Shown here: positions 1-7,608 of the stretch, in pieces
How the letters are laid out: every line of letters starts with the position of its first letter
Position numbering within the stretch: position 1 is the stretch's first letter
DNA from: an uncultured Arcobacter sp.
GTDB lineage: Bacteria > Campylobacterota > Campylobacteria > Campylobacterales > Arcobacteraceae
Length of the DNA stretch: 25,679 nt
Reading direction: 5' to 3'
Assembly: GCA_937860115.1 (NCBI GenBank)
Contig: CALMBI010000095.1
Span: 1 to 25,679, forward strand
Position numbers and translations under genes: made by a program
Notes under the pieces: model-generated
What the model saw: only the letters and a program-made list of their open reading frames with translations
Told to the model about the DNA's origin: nothing
Databases searched by the model: none

Positions 1-19
1 CCCCTAAGCATAGGGGCTT
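1..19 (-). terminator. Probable intrinsic terminator after mtnN, cut by the window edge
   Basis: CCCCTA and TAGGGG pair around the loop AGCA at 1-16, and CTTT follows at 17-20. This suggests a longer stem (AAAG-CCCCTA / TAGGGG-CTTT) whose left arm lies outside the window. It sits about 50 nt beyond the mtnN stop and would end the minus-strand operon, with its U-tract off the edge. The plus-strand side has no immediate T-run. Confidence 0.45.
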
Positions 20-68
20 TAAGGATGTTGATTTTTTGTTTTTTTGAAAAATAAAGTTTGTTATTTCT

Positions 69-764
69 TTATTTTTGTAGTTTTTTTATAATTTTTATTA
101 AAAATTCTGCAGAATTTTTTGCACTTGTTTCTAAAAATGCATCAAAATTAAATCCTGCATCCATATCAGCTGTATCACTAATAGCTCTTAAAATTAAACA
201 AGGAACTTGTAACGCATCACACACAACCGCAACACTTGCACCCTCCATCTCTAATGCATCTGCATTAAAAGTTTTTTCAATAAAAGCTTTTCTCGTTTCA
301 TCACAAACAAATTGATCACCTGTTGCAATAATACCTTCTATAATAGTTATATTATTCTCTTTTGCAACATCTAACGCAATCTCTTTTAACTTTTTATCAG
401 TATTTACATACACATTTCCACCTGGTACATATCCATGTGGATGACCAAATGCAGTAATATCTAAATCGTGTTGTGAGAGTTGATTTGCAACAATTAAATC
501 ACCTATTTTTAATTTTGGATTGATTCCACCTGCAACTCCGCTAAATAGCAATGTATCACAACCAAATTTTTGTATCATTGTTGAAGCTGTTAATGTTGAA
601 AATACTTTTCCTATTTTGCTATATGCAATCACAACATTTAGTTCTCCAAATTTTGCTTCATAGTATTTATTATTTGCATATTGAACTACATTGATATCAC
701 TAAAGTATTCTAATAACGGCGCGATCTCTTCTTCCATTGCACCCATGATTGCTATTTTATTCAT
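69..764 (-). CDS. mtnN: 5'-methylthioadenosine/S-adenosylhomocysteine nucleosidase (MTAN/Pfs), likely also aminodeoxyfutalosine nucleosidase
   Basis: A 231-residue cytosolic nucleosidase that cleaves adenine from MTA and SAH. The Pfs hallmarks are all present: MGAMEEE at 7-13 with Glu12, the SGVAGG loop at 75-80, ATGDQFV at 147-153, EMEGA at 172-176 with Glu174, and RAISDTAD at 193-200 with the general acid Asp197. The numbering of Glu12, Glu174 and Asp197 equals that of the E. coli enzyme. In Campylobacter and Helicobacter the same enzyme also hydrolyses 6-amino-6-deoxyfutalosine in menaquinone synthesis; that this copy does so is inference from lineage. The ATG lies inside the last codons of fabD (8-nt overlap) behind a GAGG ribosome site, so the two are co-translated. 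It is the last gene of the minus-strand block. Confidence 0.95.
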   Translation of the reverse strand: MNKIAIMGAMEEEIAPLLEYFSDINVVQYANNKYYEAKFGELNVVIAYSKIGKVFSTLTASTMIQKFGCDTLLFSGVAGGINPKLKIGDLIVANQLSQHDLDITAFGHPHGYVPGGNVYVNTDKKLKEIALDVAKENNITIIEGIIATGDQFVCDETRKAFIEKTFNADALEMEGASVAVVCDALQVPCLILRAISDTADMDAGFNFDAFLETSAKNSAEFLIKIIKKLQK

Positions 765-1686
765 TAATAGCCTCGATCACTTCTTGTAAAGTTTTCATAT
801 CACTTACATTTAATGTAGGTGCAGTTACACCTTTTTTATTTAATCCTTTAAGAACATTTCCATTTCCAAATTCTATAAACATATCAACTTTATCCATGTG
901 TGACAAAATCGATTGCTTATAACGTACAGGCATTACAAGTTGATTTGAAAGTAATTTAATAGCTTCTTCTTTTGTATTGTATGGCTTTGTAGTCACATTT
1001 GATATAACCGATACTTCAAAAGAATCATTTATTTTGTCTAAATAAGGAGTAAGATTTGCAATAGCAGGTTCTAGTATAGGACAATGACTTGCTACGCTCA
1101 TAGGAAGAACGATTGCTCTTTTTGCGCCAGCTTCTTTAAATACTTCTACTAAAGATTCAAGATCTGCTTTGCTTCCAGCTAAAACAACTTGTCCATCACT
1201 GTTGTAGTTCGCAGCCCAAACTTTTTTGCCATTTGCTCTTTCTCTTTCACATAAAGCTTCTACGGCTTCATCTTCCATCCCTAAAAGTGCCATCATACCT
1301 GCTCCGATTCCATCACAAGCATCACTCATAAATTGACCTCTTTTATTTGTAAGTTCAACTGCATCAAGATAATTCATACCACCAGCTGCAACAAGTGCAG
1401 AAAACTCACCTAAAGAATGCCCTAGTACAAATTCAGGTTTAATATCACATTGTGATTTAAAAATTTCAACTGCAATTGCACTTACTAAAAGAATTGCTGG
1501 TTGTGTATATTGAGTTTGATTGATATCTTCATTTTCTTCAAATAATAATTTTTCAAAATCGATTCCAGTTTTTTCACTTGCATTTTTTATCATATCTTTA
1601 GCAATTTGTGAATTTTGGAAAAAATCTTTTCCCATTCCGATTGATTGACTTCCTTGACCTGGAAAAATAAAAGCAACTTTTTTCAT
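757..1686 (-). CDS. fabD: Malonyl-CoA:ACP transacylase (FabD)
   Basis: A 309-residue enzyme that moves malonyl from CoA to acyl carrier protein for type II fatty-acid synthesis. It shows FPGQGSQ at 8-14 (Gln11, oxyanion hole), QTQYTQPA at 57-64, the nucleophile elbow GHSLGE with Ser91, Arg117 for the malonyl carboxylate, and His202 in SHCP as the catalytic partner. Length and spacing fit E. coli FabD (Ser92, His201). The start has a strong AAGGAG site (1695-1700). An intrinsic terminator stands only 27 nt upstream, so expression must come from read-through of the slyD transcript or from a promoter overlapping the terminator. It overlaps mtnN by 8 nt. Confidence 0.96.
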   Translation of the reverse strand: MKKVAFIFPGQGSQSIGMGKDFFQNSQIAKDMIKNASEKTGIDFEKLLFEENEDINQTQYTQPAILLVSAIAVEIFKSQCDIKPEFVLGHSLGEFSALVAAGGMNYLDAVELTNKRGQFMSDACDGIGAGMMALLGMEDEAVEALCERERANGKKVWAANYNSDGQVVLAGSKADLESLVEVFKEAGAKRAIVLPMSVASHCPILEPAIANLTPYLDKINDSFEVSVISNVTTKPYNTKEEAIKLLSNQLVMPVRYKQSILSHMDKVDMFIEFGNGNVLKGLNKKGVTAPTLNVSDMKTLQEVIEAINE

Positions 1687-1713
1687 AATTTTAACTCCTT
1701 TTTTAAATAAAAA

Positions 1714-1739
1714 ACTCCCATTTCAAAAGAAATAGGAGT
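1714..1739 (-). terminator. Intrinsic terminator after slyD
   Basis: An 11-position stem (1714-1724 with 1729-1739) with an AAAA loop on the plus strand. The single C/A mismatch (1719/1734) becomes a G-U pair in the minus-strand RNA. That RNA then runs into TTTTTATTT, the U-tract. The strand asymmetry and the position 28 nt past the slyD stop mark it as the slyD terminator. Confidence 0.8.
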
Positions 1740-1766
1740 ATGTAATTTTTTTAGTTTTTGAACAAA

Positions 1767-2387
1767 TTAGTGATTTTTACATCCATGACCATCGTGTCCA
1801 CCACAACATTCATGTTCCTCTTCGTGTTTTGTACCACCACAACATTCTCCTCCACTGTGAGAGTGTCCATGATCGTGTGAACCACATGATCCACCTCCAC
1901 AACATCCACCACCCATAGCTTCTAATCCACCAACTACACCTGTTTGAATCTCTTCTTCAGTAGCAGCTCTAACTTCCATAACTGTTATAGTAAACATAAG
2001 ATTTTTCCCAGCCATTGGATGGTTGTAATCAATTGTAACCTCTTCATCACTAAATGATTTAACTCTTACTTGAACTGTTTGACCATCATCACCAGAACCG
2101 TATAATGTCATACCTTCTTTAAGTTCAATACCAGCGAATTGCTCTTTTGGTAATGTTTGTAAAGCTTCTTCATTATAAGCACCATAAGCATCTTCTGCTT
2201 TTACAAATATATCAGCTTTTTCACCAGTAGCTAATCCCATCATTTGAGATTCTAAACCTGGAATAATATGTCCAGCACCAACTATAAATTCTAATGGATC
2301 GTGTCCTTCGTTACTATCTACTACCTCTTTAGTATCAGCATCTACTAACATATACTCCATTGCAACAACATCATTTAATTTTATCAT
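1767..2387 (-). CDS. slyD: SlyD-type FKBP peptidyl-prolyl isomerase with Cys/His-rich metal-binding tail
   Basis: A 206-residue cytosolic prolyl isomerase and chaperone. The FKBP half at 1-65 includes GAGHIIPGLE (37-46). The insert-in-flap chaperone domain spans about 66-125, and NHPMAGK (122-128) is the usual SlyD return strand. From about residue 161 the protein becomes a tail of CC, HDHGHSH, ECCGG and GHDGHG runs, about 46 residues with some 9 Cys and 11 His. E. coli SlyD has a comparable tail that binds nickel and helps mature hydrogenase and urease; a nickel role here is inference. The start is an ATG behind AAGGA. It lies 20 nt downstream of cpoB, so it is probably the end of the tol-pal operon, and a terminator follows. 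Confidence 0.93.
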   Translation of the reverse strand: MIKLNDVVAMEYMLVDADTKEVVDSNEGHDPLEFIVGAGHIIPGLESQMMGLATGEKADIFVKAEDAYGAYNEEALQTLPKEQFAGIELKEGMTLYGSGDDGQTVQVRVKSFSDEEVTIDYNHPMAGKNLMFTITVMEVRAATEEEIQTGVVGGLEAMGGGCCGGGSCGSHDHGHSHSGGECCGGTKHEEEHECCGGHDGHGCKNH

Positions 2388-2407
2388 CTATTTTTCCTTT
2401 TTTAAAT

Positions 2408-3535
2408 TTATTTCTTTTTTTTATCTTTTGTCATTTTTTTTGTTTTTTTAGTACTTTTCTCTGCTTTTTTTTCTGCTTTTTTTTCTACAGTTGCATCTTC
2501 ATATTCTTTCAACTTTTTAGCTGCATCTTTAGCTTCCACAGTTTTTGGATAAACATCAATAATTGTCTTATAAAAATTGATTGCGTTATCTTTTTGATTA
2601 ATCCCTTCAAAAGAATAAGCACTATGGAGTAATAAAGTAGGTATATAATCAGCTTTATCATTAGCGATCATACTTTGTTTGTAAGATTGAATAGCTTCAT
2701 TATATTCTTTCTTTCTATATTTTATCTCCGCTAAATAAAAACTACTTTCATCTAACTTATACTTATTTTCCACTAATTGTTCAAACATAGGTAATGCTTT
2801 TGAAATATAGTTTGATTGATAATTTTTTGTTGCTTCTACAAAAAGTTTTTTATAATCAGTTTTATCTTCTTTTTTCAACTCTTTTTTATCAGAACTTTGT
2901 GTTTCTTTTGGAAGTTTTTCTAAAGATAGATTATCAGCTTTTTTTGGTGAAGTTTCTGTAAAACTTTTTGATTGTTCTGAAAGTGATTTGTTAATAAATC
3001 CAACTAATTCATCATATTGAGCTTTTGTTACATAGTCTGCATTTATTTTATTAATCACTTCAAGAAGTTTGCTATTTGATTCTTCTAGTAATTTATTATT
3101 TTTTTTCTGTAAAATAATAAAGCTATCTAATTTCTTATTTAACTCTTCTATTTTTTTACTATTTTCATCAATTTTAAAACCGAGTAACGCTTTATTCTCT
3201 TCGATTTTTGTTTCTGTAGATTTTAAATCTAATTTCGTATCATTCATACTTTGACTATCAGATTCATAAACAGATTTAATACCTTCGATTTTTTGCTTTA
3301 TATCATCTTGTTTAGATTCAAATGATCTTAATTTTAATTCTAATGCATCAATTTTAGATGATAATGCATCGACTTTTTCATTATTTTTTAGTACTGCTTT
3401 TTCTGCTTTACTCAATCCATATGGCGATGAATTTTCTAAATTTCCAGCACCAAATACAGAGATCTCTTTTCCATAAGAAAGAGATGTACATAGAGATGCG
3501 ATAAGTAATATATTGTGTGATTTATTTGTTATCAT
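2408..3535 (-). CDS. cpoB: Tol-Pal system periplasmic protein CpoB/YbgF, coiled coil plus TPR, lysine-rich tail
   Basis: A 375-residue exported protein. Residues 1-22 look like a signal peptide. Residues about 45-190 are heptad-rich, K/E/S/L-rich coiled coil, longer than the short trimerising coil of E. coli CpoB. A linker follows, then TPR-like helices at about 228-345 (YLAEIKYRKKEYNEAIQSYK and onward). In E. coli, CpoB binds TolA and links Tol constriction energy to PBP1B. The last 25 residues alternate KKAEKKAEK and KKTKK and end in KKKK. They are encoded by five A7-A8 runs (T runs at 2415-2422, 2434-2441, 2443-2449, 2465-2472 and 2477-2484 on the plus strand), a possible slippage site. 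The start overlaps the pal stop by 4 nt (ATGA). Confidence 0.85.
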   Translation of the reverse strand: MITNKSHNILLIASLCTSLSYGKEISVFGAGNLENSSPYGLSKAEKAVLKNNEKVDALSSKIDALELKLRSFESKQDDIKQKIEGIKSVYESDSQSMNDTKLDLKSTETKIEENKALLGFKIDENSKKIEELNKKLDSFIILQKKNNKLLEESNSKLLEVINKINADYVTKAQYDELVGFINKSLSEQSKSFTETSPKKADNLSLEKLPKETQSSDKKELKKEDKTDYKKLFVEATKNYQSNYISKALPMFEQLVENKYKLDESSFYLAEIKYRKKEYNEAIQSYKQSMIANDKADYIPTLLLHSAYSFEGINQKDNAINFYKTIIDVYPKTVEAKDAAKKLKEYEDATVEKKAEKKAEKSTKKTKKMTKDKKKK

Positions 3536-4158
3536 GGTATTAAATAATGGTCTACCCTTCTATTTTTTGTCCAGCACTCTGCTGTTTGTTCCTTGCAAAT
3601 AGGATTTCCTTCTCCATAGCTTACGATTACAATTTTATCTTCAGCAATACCTCTTTTTATTAGATCAGTTTTAACAGCCATAGAACGCTTTAAACCTAAA
3701 GCATAATTGTACTCATCACTTCCCCACTCATCACAATTCCCTTCTAATTTAATTTTAAAAGTATTGTCTTTTTGTGATATATCATTTATTTTTTTCGAAT
3801 TTTCAGCAGAAAAAGCCAAGTTCTCTTCAGTTAAAGTAAATGCATCAAAATCAAAATGTATTGATTTTAATAATATCTCTTCACCATTTATTATACTAGA
3901 TGTAGTATTGTAACTATTTTCTACCATCTCAGATTTTGGTTCATCTTGATTTGTAGTTGATGTTATGATTTCATCCGAAGGTACGATTCTAATTGATTTT
4001 GAATCACTTGGAAGATCAGCTATGATTTTTTTCTCTTTGACAGGTCCTTTTATAGCATCGTTATCAAATGTCACAACCTCTTTTTTTGTTGAACATCCAG
4101 CAAAGAATAACGATAAAGAACATGCAGCAACAAACGTGTTGATCACTTTATAGTTCAT
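3532..4158 (-). CDS. pal: Peptidoglycan-associated outer-membrane lipoprotein Pal
   Basis: A 208-residue lipoprotein. A hydrophobic leader ends in the lipobox FFAGC, with Cys22 as the expected acylated residue. A low-complexity linker (about 25-95) tethers an OmpA-like domain (about 96-208). The peptidoglycan-binding core is EGNCDEWGSDEYN (139-151) followed by YALGLKR (152-158), where E. coli Pal has EGHADERGTPEYN, and it ends with the NRRVD segment (199-203). Pal anchors the outer membrane to the wall and binds TolB. Extra cysteines (142, 188, 195) sit in the domain and may form a disulfide. AAGGAG lies 5 nt before the ATG. The 58-nt gap from tolB is the largest in the tol cluster and may hold an internal promoter. 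Confidence 0.95.
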   Translation of the reverse strand: MNYKVINTFVAACSLSLFFAGCSTKKEVVTFDNDAIKGPVKEKKIIADLPSDSKSIRIVPSDEIITSTTNQDEPKSEMVENSYNTTSSIINGEEILLKSIHFDFDAFTLTEENLAFSAENSKKINDISQKDNTFKIKLEGNCDEWGSDEYNYALGLKRSMAVKTDLIKRGIAEDKIVIVSYGEGNPICKEQTAECWTKNRRVDHYLIP

Positions 4159-4178
4159 ATTAACTCCTTGTAACCACC

Positions 4179-4184
4179 ATTGTA
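4179..4184 (-). promoter_or_regulatory. Candidate internal promoter for pal-cpoB-slyD (-10 TACAAT)
   Basis: In the 58-nt tolB-pal gap the minus strand reads TTTTATATTG then TACAAT, a T-rich stretch before the -10, as is common in Campylobacterota sigma-70 promoters that lack a conserved -35. The predicted start would leave a leader of about 14 nt carrying AAGGAG. The -10 lies in a perfect 10-bp palindrome ATTGTACAAT (4179-4188), which could also be an operator. This is pattern-based only. Confidence 0.35.
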
Positions 4185-4216
4185 CAATATAAAACTTAAA
4201 CTTATGTTTTGTTATT

Positions 4217-5476
4217 TCACCAATCTATTGATTGAATTTTTCCAATATTTAAAGGGAAAAGAAAATGTTTATTGTAATCCAATCTAATAATCCCTAAGGA
4301 GCTTTTTCCACCTTGATTTTTTACATATAAAACAGATTCCCCATCTTGCGAAAACTTTGGAAATTGATTTGCCCCACTTGAAGTCAATTTTTTTAAATTG
4401 TTATTCTCAGTAGAAATCAAATAAAGATTAAAATTACTTCTCCCCTCTTCTCTTCCTGAATAGATTATATAATTATTATAAGCTGTTGCTTGAGTATTAT
4501 TTTGTCCATGATAGACTAGCCTTTGTATATTGTTTGCTCCAATTGACTGAGAAAAAATATTTGCTTTACCTAATCTATCTGATACAAAAACAATCTTATC
4601 TTCATTTCCTAAATAATTAGCACCAACATCAATCCCAGAATATTTAGTAATTCTCTCTTTCTCTTTGGTTAAAAGGTTGTATTCATAAATATCTGGTTGT
4701 CCATTTGGTGCAAGTGTAACAAGTAATTTATTGCCATTTTTGCTTACATCAGAACATATTGCCATTCCATCCGAATACAAAATCTTTTCAGATTTTCTAC
4801 TATACAAATCTTGTTTAATTAATGTTGGATATAATTTATCAAATGTTGTATAGTAAAAACTTGTTTGCTCTTTGTTAGCCCACTTTGGAAAAATATTTAA
4901 TCCTCCATTTACAACAACTTGTTGATATGTCAAAGTATAGTCGGCAACAATAATTTCACTTTTTTTAGAACTTGTATATTTAGAAATTAAAATAAATCTA
5001 TCCATCCAATCAATTGATGGAGCTTTGAGTTCATTGTTTATACCAATTGCAATTTTATGTGCTAAAAAAGGGTATCTTTTTTGATTTCCAATCTGATAAG
5101 TAGTAAGCAATTTTGTAATTTTTGAATTTATATCTTGCAATGAGACATCAACAACAATAGCATTATTGAGACTATTTTTAATCTCTAATAACAATACCAA
5201 GTCAAGCTTAGAGTATGCAGGATTAAAAAAGTCAAAACTACTTCTGATAGAATCAGATTTTAGTGTTACATCTTCAACATGAAAGTGACCGCTTACTGAA
5301 AAATCTTGCTCTAAAACATCTTTGATTTTTTTAGCTAAATCTGCATCCATGCTTTTATTTGTAACGCTTACTCCAATTGTAGGAATAATTGAACCTTTTC
5401 TTACTATATCTAATTCTGCATCAACACCCAATAAAAATGTAACAACAATACAATACAACAACACTATTTTTTTCAT
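4217..5476 (-). CDS. tolB: Tol-Pal periplasmic beta-propeller protein TolB
   Basis: A 419-residue exported protein. Residues 1-20 form a signal peptide (MKKIVLLYCIVVTFLLGVDA). An N-terminal alpha/beta domain covers about 21-160. A six-bladed propeller follows, with TolB/WD40-like strand repeats such as IVFVSDRLGKANIF and the closing QFPKFSQDGESVLYV. TolB shuttles between Pal and the TolA complex. The open frame extends upstream to a TTG at 5506 that overlaps tolA. I chose the ATG at 5476 because AAGGA lies 5 nt before it and a signal peptide starts exactly there. The gap to the tolA stop is 19 nt. It is slightly shorter than E. coli TolB (430). Confidence 0.93.
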   Translation of the reverse strand: MKKIVLLYCIVVTFLLGVDAELDIVRKGSIIPTIGVSVTNKSMDADLAKKIKDVLEQDFSVSGHFHVEDVTLKSDSIRSSFDFFNPAYSKLDLVLLLEIKNSLNNAIVVDVSLQDINSKITKLLTTYQIGNQKRYPFLAHKIAIGINNELKAPSIDWMDRFILISKYTSSKKSEIIVADYTLTYQQVVVNGGLNIFPKWANKEQTSFYYTTFDKLYPTLIKQDLYSRKSEKILYSDGMAICSDVSKNGNKLLVTLAPNGQPDIYEYNLLTKEKERITKYSGIDVGANYLGNEDKIVFVSDRLGKANIFSQSIGANNIQRLVYHGQNNTQATAYNNYIIYSGREEGRSNFNLYLISTENNNLKKLTSSGANQFPKFSQDGESVLYVKNQGGKSSLGIIRLDYNKHFLFPLNIGKIQSIDW

Positions 5477-5495
5477 TTGAATCCTTGTTTTTTGT

Positions 5496-6251
5496 TTATT
5501 GAACAAACGGCATAAAATTAATTTTTATTGTCTTAGTAACACCATCTAAAGGAGGTGGATATTTTTCAAAAGTTTGATCTTTTAAAAATTGTTTAACAGC
5601 TTCATCCACTTTAGTATCTCCAGAATATTTAAGCATTACGTAACTAAAGTTTCCTTTAGAATCAATTGTAATACTTGCGCTGACAAAATAATTTTGATCA
5701 GTGACTAATGGATAACGATACCATCGTTTCAAAATTAATGTATTTATCATAGAATAATATTCATCAAATTTACCTTTACTAGATGGAGTAGATATTGATT
5801 TTGATTGTGATGAAACATCTTTCAAATCAACAAGTTTTTTTAATTCTATTTTTTCTTGTTGTTTTTGATTATCATCCAGTTTTGATTTAAAACGTGACAT
5901 ATTTTGTTGTTTTTGAGATTCATCTGGTTTGTTTTCATCTTTTTTTGTACCAACTTCAGAAACACTTGAAAACAATGATTTGATATTTGGTGTAGGTTGA
6001 CTATTTTGATTTTCTTGTATTGAATCTTTCGTACTCTCTTCAACAACTTCTTCTTGTTGTTGAAGAGTTTCTTGCACTTTTATATCATCTATTTCTATAT
6101 TTAACTCCACTATAGTATCTTCAGGTATAGTAGAATATTTCTGCGTTTCCGATAGGTCACTTTTTAGATACAGAACAATCGATATTATAACTAAGAAATA
6201 GCTTCCAAAGGCAATAATGGATGATACAGTAAAATTGAATTTTTTATCCAT
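5496..6251 (-). CDS. tolA: TolA/TonB-like energy-transducing protein
   Basis: A 251-residue inner-membrane-anchored periplasmic rod. One membrane segment (about 10-29) follows a short cytoplasmic start. A polar Q/K/E/S-rich stretch (about 40-155) stands in for the long helix of E. coli TolA, which is much longer. Residues about 160-251 form a TolA/TonB C-terminal domain (DEYYSMINTLILKRWYRYP, then YPPPLDG and TIKINF). The neighbours TolQ, TolR, TolB and Pal favour the Tol role over TonB-dependent transport, although the C-terminal domain alone does not decide between them. It starts inside the tolR 3' end (8-nt overlap). Confidence 0.85.
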   Translation of the reverse strand: MDKKFNFTVSSIIAFGSYFLVIISIVLYLKSDLSETQKYSTIPEDTIVELNIEIDDIKVQETLQQQEEVVEESTKDSIQENQNSQPTPNIKSLFSSVSEVGTKKDENKPDESQKQQNMSRFKSKLDDNQKQQEKIELKKLVDLKDVSSQSKSISTPSSKGKFDEYYSMINTLILKRWYRYPLVTDQNYFVSASITIDSKGNFSYVMLKYSGDTKVDEAVKQFLKDQTFEKYPPPLDGVTKTIKINFMPFVQ

Positions 6252-6636
6252 CTGTTATTAATGAAACCTTTGAAAAACCAGATTGTTTGACTATTTTAAG
6301 GATTAATACAACATCGCTATATGTTAAAGATTGATCTGCCCTAATATGAATAGGTGTCTCTTTATCCAAACCGTTTGACAATAATAAAAAACTATCAGCA
6401 AATGTATTAAATTCATACTTTTCATTATTTACTCTAATTGTTCTATCTTTTGAAACTAAAATATTGACATTTTTGATAGCACTCACTTGTTTAGACATGC
6501 TACCTTTTGGTAAAGTTATCTGTTCTTCATATTCCATGACAGGTGCTGTTACCATTAGTATTGCAAGCAATACTAACATAACATCAACTAAGGGTGTAAT
6601 ATTTAAATCAGGTTTTTGATTATAATCATACAACAT
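6244..6636 (-). CDS. tolR: TolR/ExbD proton-motor subunit
   Basis: A 130-residue biopolymer-transport protein. The N-terminal NITPLVDVMLVLLAILMV (12-29) is the single membrane helix, and Asp18 is the conserved proton-carrying aspartate (Asp23 in TolR, Asp25 in ExbD). The rest (about 40-130) is the periplasmic alpha/beta domain. With TolQ it uses the proton motive force to drive TolA. The ATG shares a base with the tolQ stop (TAATG), so translation is probably coupled. The TolR name rests on the operon; by sequence alone it could equally be called ExbD. Confidence 0.9.
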   Translation of the reverse strand: MLYDYNQKPDLNITPLVDVMLVLLAILMVTAPVMEYEEQITLPKGSMSKQVSAIKNVNILVSKDRTIRVNNEKYEFNTFADSFLLLSNGLDKETPIHIRADQSLTYSDVVLILKIVKQSGFSKVSLITDG

Positions 6637-7202
6637 TAGTTCCTAGACAATATTATATTCATTTGCGATTTTATATATGTATTAAGGATATAAATTTTTC
6701 TAACTAAAATTTGGTGAAAGGTATAAGCTAAAATAGCGACAAAAATTCCTGCTGCAGTTGCTACTAATGCTTCACTTATAGCAGGAGCAATAGCAGAAAA
6801 ACTAACTTTTGCAACATTTTTAAAACTTGAAAATGATTCTAGAATACCTACAACTGTTCCAAATAATCCAATAAAAGGAGCAGTTGAAGCTATTATAGAT
6901 TGTACATACAACCCAGAACTTGCTTCCCTAATCATTGATATCTCAAATACATCTAAAGATTCTTTATTTATCTCTTTACTATTACCAATAAAAGTACCTA
7001 TATTTGAAAGGGGATTAACTCTCATCTCATGTCGAATTAAAGAGTTTAATGAGTTTGTTTCGTTTTGTATGGCAGATGAAAGATCCAACCACTTATAAAC
7101 AAATAAGAAGATTGTTAAAATAAGATATACAGATAATAACAACAAAACAGAAAGTGTTATTACACTACTATTTTGCAAATAACTTACAAGTATATCTAAC
7201 AT
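6636..7202 (-). CDS. tolQ: TolQ/ExbB proton-channel subunit
   Basis: A 188-residue inner-membrane protein with three predicted helices: about 14-36, 103-123 and 139-163. The family signature APFIGLFGTVVGI (108-120) and the third-helix motif ISEALVATAAG (142-152), with its conserved threonine (Thr149), are intact. It forms the pentameric channel that surrounds the TolR helix. It begins only 6 nt after the atpC stop, so the Tol motor is probably transcribed with the ATP synthase genes. It is shorter than E. coli TolQ (230). Confidence 0.92.
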   Translation of the reverse strand: MLDILVSYLQNSSVITLSVLLLLSVYLILTIFLFVYKWLDLSSAIQNETNSLNSLIRHEMRVNPLSNIGTFIGNSKEINKESLDVFEISMIREASSGLYVQSIIASTAPFIGLFGTVVGILESFSSFKNVAKVSFSAIAPAISEALVATAAGIFVAILAYTFHQILVRKIYILNTYIKSQMNIILSRN

Positions 7203-7208
7203 TTTAAC

Positions 7209-7592
7209 TTATTTAAAAGATGCTATCTTAGCTTCAACAGCAGCCATAGATACAGTTGCATCTTGTACTGAATTTACTAAGTTTTTCGCTTCTTGGATTC
7301 TATTTGATAATTCTGAATGATCGTCTGCATTTAAAGATACAGCACTATCAACTAAAACATCAATACTGTGCTCACTAACTTTTACATAACCCCAGTTGAT
7401 TGCAACTGCATCTACAGAATTATCAACGTTAGTTATTTCAATAACACCAACAGTTAATGTAGAAACTAAAAGTGAGTGATTTGGTAAAACTCCAAATTCA
7501 CCATCTTTACCAGGAAGTACTACTGATTTAACTTCCTTAGAAAAGATTTCACCTGTAGGTGTTACAATCGATAATTTAATTGTATTATCCAT
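7209..7592 (-). CDS. atpC: ATP synthase F1 epsilon subunit
   Basis: A 127-residue subunit of the central stalk that couples rotation to catalysis and can inhibit hydrolysis. The N-terminal beta-sandwich (about 1-85) carries SIVTPTGEIF (8-17) and PGKDGEFGVLPNHSLLVS (27-44), the standard epsilon signature. The C-terminal helical hairpin (about 88-127) is shorter than in E. coli (138 residues in all). It lies 16 nt after atpD with an AAAAAGG ribosome site. Confidence 0.95.
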   Translation of the reverse strand: MDNTIKLSIVTPTGEIFSKEVKSVVLPGKDGEFGVLPNHSLLVSTLTVGVIEITNVDNSVDAVAINWGYVKVSEHSIDVLVDSAVSLNADDHSELSNRIQEAKNLVNSVQDATVSMAAVEAKIASFK

Positions 7593-7608
7593 TTTTTACC
7601 TTTTTAGC

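Noticed and set aside
2360..2632. Hydrophobic Phe-rich plus-strand frame opposite cpoB
   Set aside because: It is the antisense of the A-tract lysine tail (T-runs read as Phe); nothing else supports it.
5477..5506. Upstream TTG start extending TolB by 10 residues
   Set aside because: It lies inside the tolA end without a ribosome site; the ATG at 5476 has AAGGA and begins a signal peptide.
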